Shown in pieces: positions 24,465-34,963 of a stretch of 64,000 nt of DNA (position 1 is the first letter of the stretch; every line of letters begins with the position of its first letter). The notes under the pieces were generated by a model. The model was not told the DNA's origin, did no database searches, and worked only from the letters and a program-made list of their open reading frames with translations. The stretch covers positions 9,024,776 to 9,088,775 of the forward strand of contig CM046453.1 of assembly GCA_025506515.1 (NCBI GenBank), written 5' to 3'. The DNA is from Flaveria trinervia. Lineage: Eukaryota > Streptophyta > Magnoliopsida > Asterales > Asteraceae. A program made the translations under genes and the position numbers.

Positions 24465-27400
24465 ATGGCGAGTCGATGGACTATGAGCACGAAGCACAAT
24501 ATATGTGCTCATCTGGATTTGACATCCAGAAACGTTGTTGATTTCTCTGGCATCATCACATTTCTACTGAGATCGAGGATTGCATATGCCATATCTACTC
24601 CTTGTACTCCGTATCGATCCATTCAGCAGGCCTTCTGGGAAGGCGCTACAGTTGCTAGATCGTCTGAGCCTCATTGCATCAGAAGTACCATCTTTGGAGA
24701 GGCTATTACTATCTCAGAGGAGGATCTAAGGATCGTATTACAGTTGGGGGATGACACTGATTGTCCGACTCGATTACACCCCCTCACAGTCAGAGGATGC
24801 TTTCTTAGAGCCAAGTACTCTGGGGACATCAATGCTGGGGTACTCAACAAGAGTAACCTCTGTCCCCAGTTTAAGTATCTTGCGCACATGCTGCTTAAGT
24901 GCATAGCTTCCAGGAAGGGAGGTTTTGATGAGCTATCCGACCAGATACAGAACGCGTATGTTGCGTTGGTGCTGAACCACCCGTTCAGCTTCTCCAAGAT
25001 GATCTTCACCTACCTGGTGGAGAACATCGAGGGGAAAGGGAAGGAGGGCTTATGTATGTACCCGAGGTTTATGCAGATGATCATAGATCAGAAGCTTCCC
25101 TCCCTGCCAAAAGAGAAGGAGGATGCGGTAGTCCTCGAGGTGATGGATGACACTACCTTAGGGAGGATGAAGGTGTACAGGGGGAAGCAAGTGAAACCCC
25201 CTGTCAGGAGGTTGTTTGGGCATCTGGCCCGGAGGACTACGTGGTGCCAGCAAAGAGAAAGTGGCGCCACGATGATAGTAACTCTGATGTGGAGCAGATT
25301 GCTCTACCCACTCATGACTCGGATGATGATGACAGTGGGGATGATGGAGACGGTATGCCTATTCCACCTAGAGGCACCGTGTCTGATGTTGTACCTCCAG
25401 TGTCCGTCCCAGCTGGTGAAGTAGCCAAGTCAGCTGGATTCCATCAGGATTTTATTCATGGTGCGGAGGAGGAGGAGGAGGAGATGAGGAGCCCCTAACG
25501 TGAACTGTGGGAAGCAAAGTTGTTCCCACAAAACATGGGCTAAGGGTGGTTGGTGAACACCCGAGAGACTCCGGAGAGACTGATACTGACCCAAGCTATG
25601 CATCGGGGTTAGCAGGCAGGGTTATAGGGGGAGCATCCACCTCAACGGAGACGAGGAGGAAGAGGATGGCTAAGCCCCATGGTCAGAAGAAGAAGAAGCG
25701 TCGGTTGACCTTCGTCACCACCACAGCCACCACATCCACCATAGCCACCACATCCACCACAGCTACCACAGCCACCACCATACCTCCCACCACAGTACAG
25801 ATTCCATCCACCACCATATCCTTTACTCCCACATCACCTCCACCATTTCACAAACCTATCTTCACTATAGCCACCACCACCACCACTTCACCCCAAGCAG
25901 GACCCTCAGCCCATCCCTCACATACTTATGGATTCACCTTTACCTCCAATCGGGGTAGAGGAACAGTTGTCTGCGCTCAACAGGATGGTGATGCGCTTAC
26001 TGGCTGCAGATGAGGAGAAGGCGGCCCAGATCTGCCAGCTTACTGACCTGACTGCTACACAATCTCACCAGATTGCAGAGCAGGCTCGAGTCATAGAGGA
26101 GCAGGCCCAATAGATGGCTGCTTAGAGCACTGAGATAGCCCAACTCCAAGCACATAGTGTCACATCAAGCAAGAAGATAGAGGAGTTGGAGGAGGCAAAG
26201 AAGACTATCATGTTAAAGCTGAAAGGATCTAAGGAGGAGCCCTTGAAGATCAAGGAAAGGGACGGAGATGGTGATGATGAAGATGATGATGAGGATGATG
26301 AGAGTGATACAGAGGAGAATGAGGAAACCGAAGGAGATAGGACAGAGGAGAAGGACGATGATGATGAAGCAGAAGGAGGGGATGCAGCTGCATCGGCCTC
26401 TGCTTTAGGTCAAAAGAAAAGGTCAAAGAACAGACAAGACCAACCAGCTTCTACTTCTACTCCTCCAAGTGACGAGACGATGATACAGGATAAAAGTAAA
26501 GACTAGATGTTTATGTATTTATTTACTTTTGTATTTGAATCCTGTATTGAAAATGATGTATTGAATGTTTATACTAAGTTAATGCATTTCTGTTTGATTA
26601 ATTACTAATGATTTATGTGTTGAATGTTTAAATCAAACAGATCCAAATTACCAAAGAGATGAGTTTGATGTTGCTCCCCTTCAGCAGGTCAAGACTCAGC
26701 TAACAATGATTCTTAATCTGCAAGGGATTGTTAGGAGGTCAGTGAATTATACACCTGAAGAAGGGGAAATAATTCATGACCTATCAAACGAGCAACTCGC
26801 AGAGCTTTTCAAGCTAAATCCAGATGAGATAGTGAAAGATGCTCCGACATGCGATTCGACTAGTGACGAAGAGCTCAATGATGTTGATGAAGTTGAGATC
26901 GAAGATGTCACTGCCGAGGATTACCCTCAGTACGCTGACAATGAGGGTAATGTGGTCCCCAATCTGGGTGAATCCCTTGTCAGCGATACTTTTGAGGTGT
27001 TGAACAAGATGGAGCAAGAAACAGAGAAAGCAGTAGGAATAGCCCAAGCCTCAAATGATGATGTCGACATTCGAAAGGCTGAGTGGGCTGCATGTTTTGA
27101 AGAAGTTAGAGCCCAACGTGCTGCACCAAAGAAGGATGCCTACACCAAACTCTACAGAGTCAAGAAACATCACAAGGTGTCAGGAAGGATCATAGCATGG
27201 GCGTATTTTGAGGATCTTAATGCTTATGCGGTTAAGAGAGAACAGGGCATAGAGTACTTCAGATTCCCACATGATCTGAAGACTCTACCAGGTTTTGAGC
27301 TCAACCAGCTGGCTAAGCTAAAGCTTTTGTATGCTGAACCGAGGAAGATGTCAGGCTGGTTTGAGGCTGCCCTAAAGAAGGAGTTCCACACCAGATGGGT

Positions 27401-27755
27401 TAACTTCAAACCCCAACAGCCTACTAGGTATATCAGAAGGTCTGAGGTTGATACCATTACTGGCAAGCCCAAGATAGTGTTGAAGTGGAATCCTCCGCGC
27501 ACAATGTCAAGAATCCCACTCAGGGAAATGCCACAGGAATTCACTCCACATTTTAAGTGGTGGTACAACGATTGGAGAACAGCTAAAGCGGTCATTGTCC
27601 TAAGCAAAGAGGGACAAATGGATACGATCAGGGTATTCGACCCGATGTGGCTTACAAACTTGTCGGATAATGATGTCTATACGCTATACAAGTGGCCACT
27701 GTTCTATGATACGCAAGATATTGTACAAGCCCTCCAGTTCCAGAACGTTATATGA
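24465..27755 (+). CDS. LARD accessory protein of the 'FW' type, two exons joined by a predicted intron (frameshifted)
   Basis: Exon 1 begins at 24465. Residues 1-230 form a globular domain with HNICAHLDL, DFSGIITFLLRS, QQAFWEGATV, EAITISEEDLRIVLQLGDD, MLLKCIASRKGGFDEL, HPFSFSKMIFTYLVENI and MYPRFMQMII, matching an uncharacterised protein family abundant in Asteraceae retrotransposons. A frame change near 25230 leads into an acidic stretch, a T/P-rich linker (25700-25900), a coiled coil (about 26020-26220, with TAG stops near 26110) and a D/E-rich tail. A 145-bp intron (donor AAA|GTAAAG at 26495/26496, acceptor AAACAG at 26640, branch-like TTACTAATG) joins it in frame to exon 2, which is open to 27755 and contains KLYRVKKHHKVSGRIIAWAY and WWYNDWRTAK. 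Function unknown; no protease, RT or integrase motif. Confidence 0.65.
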
Positions 27756-27868
27756 CTGCTTCACGTTTGAGATTCACACGGGAGTCATAAAAGAGGAGAA
27801 GTACAAGAAATACAAGGAGGTTATGTAGAAAACAAGAGATTAGAGAGATCTAGGTCCAAGGGGAAGTT
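27756..27868 (+). other. 3' untranslated segment and polypurine tract
   Basis: CCAAGGGGAAGT at about 27856-27867 directly precedes the LTR start TGTTGATACATG. Confidence 0.7.
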
Positions 27869-28601
27869 TGTTGATACATGTATGTCCTTAGATCATGATA
27901 TGAATGTAATAGATCTTGTTTGTCTGATTCTGAGGTAATGCTTGGAATGATTAATGAAATGATATTGTTTGTTTGTTATTTATAATGTTTAATATTTCAT
28001 TATTGAGTCGACGTTGAATTGGTTAATTAGGTTTGTGGTTGTTTGAATTGTTACACATAATGTTATATTAATTAATACATTCAAACTCAACAAAATGAAG
28101 TTCTCATGCGAATGGCCAATGCGAATGGACCATACGCATGAATAACTTCATACGAATGACTCAGTCGCACGACTGAACCAGGAGACTGGATCAGTCGTAT
28201 GATTGTAACATAAGATTGGCTCAGTCGCATGACTGAACACTCAGTCGTGTAGATGAATCAACCGCATGGTTCAATCGCACGACTGAACCATACTAATGGT
28301 TCAGTCGCACGAATGAACAATACTAACCTATAAATACAACCCAATTCGTGAAAAAAAAGGGCATTCTTTAATTACGATTCCAGACATACCCTAGCTGTCC
28401 AGAAGTCTCCCAATTCGTTTCTCCAAGTTCACAGAACACATTAGATCGATTCCCAATCGACTTCTAACGTTGGATTCCATTCTTGATTGATTCTTCGTGT
28501 GTTCTCACTAATTGGATCGCCAATCAAATAGGATTCCACACTATTTGATCTGGTTTACACGCTAATCACTAGGTATTTCGTTCAAATACCAGGTCCTAAC
28601 A
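27869..28601 (+). repeat. LARD-like 3' LTR, 733 bp
   Basis: TGTTGATACATG to GTCCTAACA. A minisatellite of GCGAATGG / CGCACGACTGAA units (about 28105-28325) ends directly at a TATA box (CCTATAAATAC near 28328). The flanking AATAT at 28602-28606 matches 20285-20289. No second copy of this LTR occurs in the window. Confidence 0.82.
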
Positions 28602-29740
28602 AATATCCTCTCTTTTATTTGTTAATGGAAACTCTTTACCAAAGTCAACATTATCAAAACCATACTCAAAGTCATTAAAACTAAAATCCCTAACTGTCTC
28701 ATGACTCACATGTTGCCTATGTTGTTCAACTCCACCTTGTTCAACACTATCATAATTCATATCTCTCTGGTCATTCACAACCGTCTGCTTATTCACATCT
28801 ACCTCAACAGGCTCATTAGTTACATTCGTCTACTTATTCACATATGCCTCAATAGGATCATTACTTACATTTGTCTGCTTATTCACATTTGCCTCAACAT
28901 GCTCAACAGTCTCAATAGGTTTATCATTCAAATCTTTTTTAACTAAGTTATCAACAATCACTTTATTTAAATTTGTCTTATCATTCACATAATATTCATT
29001 ATTCACTTTTACATGTTCCGTATCAACATCTACATGTTCACCCCTATCCATATTATCACCAGTTCCTTCTTGCAGATGACTTGGCTCTCCATCCCATGTT
29101 AAGTACAACTTTCTAGGAGGCATAAAGTTATTAACATCCTCTAATTCCTTGATCACAACTCTAGAATTTGTGTTTCGATCATAAGTCCCAACCCTACTTT
29201 CCCCATGTTCAATGTATACATCTATAACCTTATGCTCTCTAACATACTTTGCTAATAACATAATATCACTATCATTTCCTAATGCTGATAACCCAAAATC
29301 TAAATTCTTACCTGGAATTCGAAAATGATAGTAGAGGCGCATCCCATCTTGAGTTAACCCCAACTCATCCATTATAAAGTCTATCTCAAACGCAAAAAAC
29401 TTATCAATGCCACACATATCAACAAATGCGACCCTGCCATAAGCGTATCTTCTTCGAGGGAAGTTTCTAAAAACACCACTATGATGAATCTTCAGAGAAA
29501 ACAGATTTGGTTCGTTACCTGTTCATCAAAAGAGTAATAGAAACATAAAAAATCATAAATTTCTTGGTCTGAAAGAAAAAAATGCAAAAATGAAGAGTTT
29601 TTAAACATACCATATGCTTCAATAAGATCCTCAGTGGTAATATTGGTATTCACAGCTCTAATATACCAAACCATCCTTGATCTTAAAGCTTTCGTAAGAT
29701 TTAGCAAGAAATAAGGTAGGGTTTTCTTGATGATTTTCAA
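28602..29740 (-). pseudogene. MULE transposase, N-terminal part with PB1-like domain (two exons)
   Basis: Start ATG at 29740. Exon 1 (29740-29611) and exon 2 (from 29518) join across a 92-bp intron (donor ATATG|GTATGT, acceptor AACAG|GTAAC) into NTNITTEDLIEAYGNEPN, in frame. A PB1-like domain follows: FSLKIHHSGVF, RRRYAYGRVAFVDMCGIDKFF, FIMDELGL, YYHFRIPG, NDSDIM and VIDVYIEHGES. After it comes an acidic, repetitive linker with three VNKQT-type units (about 28910-28790). A CAG-to-TAG stop lies in the middle unit near 28830. The frame crosses the insertion point at 28602 into the core at 20289. Transcription would start in the right TIR, about 100 bp upstream. Confidence 0.87.
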
Positions 29741-29835
29741 AGTCGATGAATGAGGAAGATGACAGGTTGAAGAATTATATGGAGGGAAATTTCTAGTGTC
29801 AATAATAGAAGAGTATAACTAGTGTCGATAAAAGG

Positions 29836-30030
29836 GGGTTTGAAATAACAAAAGTACCCTCACGTGTCGGGCACGTGCTATGACTTAACATCAGTATTTA
29901 ACGTCCATTCAAAGTAGGGACTAGAAGTGTGCATACCATGCAAAGTTCAGACCCACATCTGTAATTTATTAAAAGTAGGAACTAAAGTTGCTATTTAGAC
30001 ATACCCAGGGACCATCCGTGTAATTTACTC
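29836..30030 (-). repeat. MULE right terminal inverted repeat
   Basis: Reverse complement of 4823-5018 with scattered differences; ends GTGTAATTTACTC at 30030. It lies upstream of the transposase ATG at 29740 and is the likely transposase promoter. Confidence 0.9.
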
Positions 30031-30039
30031 TAATAAAAA
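30031..30039. repeat. MULE target-site duplication, right copy (TAATAAAAA)
   Basis: Exact match to 4814-4822, directly adjacent to the right TIR. Confidence 0.9.
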
Positions 30040-31026
30040 TGATAAAAAAATCAAGGAAAAAACATTTAACTCAAATTAGATTCTTTGATTTTACATTTTG
30101 CTTTATCCTGTATCTTTTTATTGTTCAAGACCGACACAATTGCTTTATTCTCATTTTTTAAGTTCATCAAGATCATTGGGTATTTTATTTTATAACTCTT
30201 AAATATATTACACTTACTATATATATTACTAATTATCAATCTTTGTGTGTATTAATATTTGTATCTTAGGCTTAGTGAGTTATATTTATTTTTTGATTTT
30301 TTCAATCTTTGATTTTATTTTACTTTTAATCATAATATTTTTACATATTTTATAATTTAACCCCTATAAATTTTCACTTTCAACTTTATCCCCTATACTT
30401 TTCATATTTTTTACAAGTTTTTCATTTAATGGTTCGGTCTGAATTTTACCAGTTAACACAATGTGATGTGCACGTTTGATTTTAGGTTTACGCTTATTTT
30501 TCCTCCTTGACGGCTCATCATAATGCACGAGTCCTAGATCAATGTAGATATTTTTTAATATTTTACGTTTCACGTGCGTGGTCAACATTTTTACGTCTAC
30601 TTTCCGTTCGGTTTATATTTTTTTGTTTTTATTTCTTTTTTATTACGAGTATTTCCGGTGATCTGATCGCTAATGGTAGTATAACATTGTTACAGTTTGA
30701 CATAGTTTTACGTCCCGTTACAACGCGGGAGGTTTAATAGTAGTTATCTTCTTATTATCAACATTCTCATGCCATGTATAGAGGTTTGAATAAAATAATT
30801 TTGTACAAATAAAGTAGCTAATATATCAGAACAGTGTTAATTTATCGTTTTACATGTATTATTATCGACTAGATTTTAGATTTTTATCTTTTATTTTTGA
30901 TCCAGCTAGCTTAAATTATTACATATATTGATTTATCAATATTTCTAAATTCATGCAATGAACAACTAAATAACTGCGTAAACTATTTAATTTAATAAAA
31001 AGGTAGCGCTAATAATCTATATTAGT
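30040..31026. other. AT-rich intergenic DNA
   Basis: No gene recognised. A 74-codon minus-strand frame at 30364-30588 (lysine-rich) has no family I know. Around 30705-30735 there is a small hairpin (CCCGTTACAACGCGGG) followed 11 bases later by TAGT, which resembles a decayed Helitron 3' end but lacks a clear CTRR terminus. Confidence 0.4.
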
Positions 31027-31038
31027 TAATTAATTAGT

Positions 31039-31275
31039 TAGCAGTGATTATCAGCTCAATTGATTAAGATAAAATACCCATTATATTTAAATTTAAGGAG
31101 GTCATGGGCTCAAGTCTCATTCTGAATAAAATGCTTAGAGTTGAGCAAGTAGATTTTTTCAATAATGGGTTACCTTCTGATATGGTTGGAGGTGTGGTCT
31201 CGGATCGAGAACGGATAGGTGAGCCTAATTACAATAAAACATATCATCCGAAAGAGGGTCGTACGTTAAAAAAAA
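31039..31275 (+). mobile_element. tRNA-derived SINE, 237 bp, with 12-bp target duplications
   Basis: A box-A-like stretch (ATCAGCTCAATTGATTAAG, about 31049) and a box-B-like stretch (GGGCTCAAGTCTC, about 31106) have the spacing of an internal pol III promoter. The body ends in TTAAAAAAAA. Perfect 12-bp duplications TAATTAATTAGT flank it at 31027-31038 and 31276-31287, typical of LINE-type target-primed insertion. The 60-codon frame inside it is not a gene. Non-autonomous; depends on a LINE in trans. Confidence 0.8.
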
Positions 31276-31604
31276 TAATTAATTAGTAACTAAATAGCCT
31301 CATAATTACTTACATAAATTAAAACGAGAAACTAAAATTACTTCATTTAATGTGAATCATAATAAATCTTGATTTTATTTTCTTTGTTTTAATATGTTAT
31401 TACTGTTAATATTTGATATCCTCCATCAAAAATATAATAACAGAAGTGATAATTAAAAATACTAACACTTCAGTTAAAAAAATTTGTGTAGACATTTATC
31501 ATTCTAACAATGTTATAGCTTTTTTATATATAAATTCAATCAAATAGCAAATAGAATGTTAAAATAGCAAATACAATATTACGACGTGTTTTTATATTTA
31601 ATTA

Positions 31605-32330
31605 CCCTATATATGAAAAAAGCACTGCGATGAACAATGCTTTGGGGGCATTTTCGGTATTTCCATTTTCCTCGGGAAACATGCATTGTCTTTATAGGGG
31701 AACGGATGTTGGTTGGTGGCGTTGTGGGTGTGGGGGTCGCCAGCTTTTTGTTATCGTTCCGCCTACGCTCCGTTATCGGTGGTTGTGGTGGTGGCCCTGT
31801 CGTCGGCTGTATCGGAGGCAACGGGGATGTTTAGGTTTTTGTGGTCGTGTGGCCGCCGTCGCCCCGCCACTTTCGCGCCCTATATATGAAAAAAAAACAC
31901 TGCGATGAATCGTGATTTGGGTTGGGGCTTTTCCGGTGTCTCCATCACCCCACCATAGTCGCACCCTATATATGAAAAAACAATGTGATGAACTGTGATT
32001 TGGGGGCTTTTTCGGTGTCTTCCTTTCTGCTCGAGTACTGTGTCTGGCCTTTATACTTGAACAGATGTTAGGTGGTGGCGTTGTGGGTGTTGGGGGTCAC
32101 CGACTTTCTGTTGCCGCTCCGCTTCTGCTCCGAGATACTGTTGTTGTCGGGGTGTTTTGGAGTATTGTGCTTGCACAACTGTCATCGCCATGCCACTGTC
32201 GCCCCACCACCGTTCTCTTCGGATTTCCTTTGGACCCAAACGCCTTTTTTTGGCTGATTGAAACATGTGAATGCATGTTGTTACCTCATGCACCTGAATT
32301 TTCCTCATTTGAAGCTTTGTTATGTCAATG
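31605..32330 (+). repeat. GC-rich block of three related units starting CCCTATATATGAAAAAA
   Basis: Units start at about 31605, 31880 and 31963, each with CCCTATATATGAAAAA followed by TGCGATGAA or TGTGATGAA and a GGGG..TTTTC.GGTGT phrase. The first and third continue into matching segments (GGTGGCGTTGTGGGTG, GGGGTC.CC.., CGCTCCG); the middle one is cut to about 82 bp. Much more GC-rich than its surroundings. Open frames exist on both strands (for example 31630-31908 and 32051-32308) but share no recognisable domain. It could be a gene fragment or an unclassified repeat. Confidence 0.6.
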
Positions 32331-33648
32331 ATGATAAGTATTTGCTCATCTTAGAGTTTTAACATCATATTCATCTTAGGTTCTAATGATTTGGGTTTTG
32401 TATGTTATTAGGAAAGATGTTATTCATCTTAGGTTTTGATGATTTGGGTTTTGTATGTTGTTAGAAAAGATGTTAATGATGATGACATTGGCTCATCTGA
32501 TACTTGCTTATGATTGATGTGGTATTATGCCGGGCTGTAATGATAATTACTAATAATATCGGTTGTTTTGACATGACTACCATTAACCGATAGTTTTTTC
32601 TGAACCCGATCCATCACACGTGCAACGCGCGTGGACGAATATACAATAGTTTTTTTTAAGAACCGACAATTTTTAATTGTCTGGGTCCCGTAGGAAGGCC
32701 CGGTTAAAGTTTACTAGTTTCAGTAATTAAATAAAGATTTATAGATTAACAAGGAAACATAAAAGTACGATCATAGTGGCTCAATGAATAGGCAAATGAG
32801 CAAATTTAGGTAATGCTCAACTATACATAGTACATTTAAATTAATTAAAATATTTAAAAGATAATCCACACATTTTAAAGTGAAAATTTTTGAAATGCAT
32901 TAAAAAGATCTGGGGCCTGTCTGATTTAAAAACAGAAAACTACAATCAAGGTTTTCTCCTCTTACAGTATTTCATCGTAATCATCAAAATCAAACTCCTT
33001 TATTTTTCTTCTAAGTTTTGGTTACTTATAATATATACATATAACAATAAACATATCTAGACTTAGAAAGTTGGTTATGAATGAGTACCTGAATTGCAAC
33101 TCAAACCCAACTTCAAGTCGCCAAATTGTTGCACATCGGCTTCCTATCACTAGATATCGCGGGCGGAAACATGGATATGTGGATGTGGCAAACAAACGAA
33201 GAAGCCATGGTAGCGATGTTCGGCCATGAGAGGATGAGAAGTCATAGATTTACTAGTCTATAGAAGTGAGAATTAGAAGATATGAGAATAATAGAGTTTG
33301 TTGATGCATAACATCTAGAGAGTTTTTTTTGAGTTTAAGATTAGAAGAGCTACGTGCTAATAATGTGTTATAAACAAAAGACAGATCAACTCTTATTCAT
33401 CATGTTACAACAATCTATAACAACGTTTATATACATCTTCACTATGTGTAACCGAAAGAAAAATTACGTCTTAAGTATGGAATAATACCGATAATAATGT
33501 ATATCATTAAAATAATGTATATCATTATATCAATTTGTAACAAATATTAATATAAATTAAAAAAATACATGTTTACATACTAAAGTTGTTCAAATAATGA
33601 CAATCACTTTATAATATTATAGATAAAATTATCATTTAATTCTCATAT
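32331..33648. other. Non-coding DNA left of the copia element
   Basis: An approximately 60-bp direct repeat containing TGATTTGGGTTTTGTATG occurs near 32385 and 32443. A GC-rich hairpin CACGTGCAACGCGCGTG at about 32619 resembles the one at 30705. Nothing else recognisable, including 33100-33300, which is less AT-rich but has no intact frame. Confidence 0.4.
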
Positions 33649-34505
33649 TGCAGGACCGGTGAAGGGTGGTTACTTGCAACACAACAACACAATGAGGAGG
33701 TTAACTTGACTAATCAAACAGTGAAACTGGATTAACCACAAGAGACGATACTAAGAACACAAATGAATAAGAGATAGAACAAGATAGTAAAATACACAAG
33801 GAGATGGTTTTCAAGATTATAGTATATTGCCTTCTCAAGTTCTATTACAAGTGTTACAAAGCATAAAGGAAAGTTACAAGTACTTGAGATACATATACTA
33901 CATCCTACAGCCGGCCATACTTTGAAGACCAGCTCGATACAATTGACTAGACACAAAACAAAATCAATTGTAGAGTCAAAGGGCAGATTACCTTTTGACT
34001 TGTGACTATGACATGCCACAGCTCACATCCTAATATATTACATAAAGGATAAAGTACATGAAGTAGAAAATTATAGACTCAAGACCTCAATGTACAATTA
34101 CTAAAATCATGGACCTTTTCACCAACTCATGCAAGTTGGTGACTTTACAGAGTTGCAGCAGAAAGGGGTCCAGCTTTATGTAAAGTACATAAGATAAAGC
34201 ATGTATACTAAAAGTCTTTGGAAGAAATTTGTCTTCAAGTGTTGGCTTCGGAAGACTTTGTCTCTAAAGCTTCGGAAGACTTCATCTTTGGGTTCGGAAG
34301 ATTTTGGTCTTGGCTTCGGAAGATTTGACACTTAGAATATTTCTGTTGTATGTGTGAAACTTCCGAAGCATTCTTCTTCAATGCACTTGTGCATGCATGG
34401 AGGAGACTTTGAGTGTTTGAGTTGCATCAACCTTAACATATATTCCTTACAAAATCTCCTTAGGCTGATGCTACAAAAACACTTTGAAAACTTCAGATAT
34501 CAACA
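33649..34505 (-). repeat. 3' LTR of the copia element, 857 bp
   Basis: Sense start TGTTGATATC at 34505 and end CCGGTCCTGCA at 33649, matching 49487-50261 over most of the length. It contains several CTTCGGAAG motifs (about 34245-34330). The sense sequence just before it (CATCATCATAATGAGGAC) is a mutated form of the polypurine-tract context usual in this lineage. Confidence 0.85.
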
Positions 34506-34963
34506 GTCCTCATTATGATGATGACCATCACTTTCTTCATGAGATGACCAGGATCACTCAAACTCTCAAAATGTCTTCTCATGTCAAATAGATCATGCAG
34601 AGGCAGATTGAACGTGTCCTATCATGTATAGACATCCTCAGTGCCTTGATCTCTAATGACATGCCATCTTTCTGGATTTATGGTGTATGTCTAGGACAAG
34701 ATGGGTTTTCCTGATGCTTGAGGAGCTGTTTGAATGGGAGTTGATGGAGCATCCTCTGTCTGCACATCCTCAGGATGTTCTAACACATCCTGATGTTCAG
34801 AAAAGGATGTTTCTTTCTTCTTCTTTGGATTTGGCTTTGAAGCCATTGTTTTCTTTCTCTTTGTTTCTTTTAACTGAGAAGACTAGCCTGGAACACCTGA
34901 TTGATCTTATTTGTCTTTCTGAGTTGGATCTTCTTCTTTCACAGGTTCATAAGGAGAGGGAGT

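Larger units (their letters stand above)
20290..28601 (+). mobile_element. Composite non-autonomous LTR retrotransposon unit (TRIM-like plus LARD-like)
   Basis: An 8.3-kb insertion in the MULE transposase exon, bounded by TG (20290) and CA (28601) and by 5-bp duplications AATAT at 20285-20289 and 28602-28606. Removing it plus one AATAT restores the transposase frame (...REDI|DVEKDSEDE...). Internally it has a TRIM-like pair of LTRs (20290-20891, 22157-22787) around 1.27 kb of non-coding DNA, then a leader, an accessory-protein gene (24465-27755) and an LTR of a different family (27869-28601). No gag, RT or integrase is present, so it depends on enzymes in trans. That the outer ends belong to different LTR families is unexpected. 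Confidence 0.8.

Noticed and set aside
30364..30588. 74-codon lysine-rich minus-strand frame
   Set aside because: No homology recognised, no promoter context, and surrounding DNA is repeat-like; not enough to call a gene.
31630..32331. Several open frames on both strands in the GC-rich block
   Set aside because: Frames on opposite strands overlap, none has a known domain, and GC richness alone lowers stop frequency.
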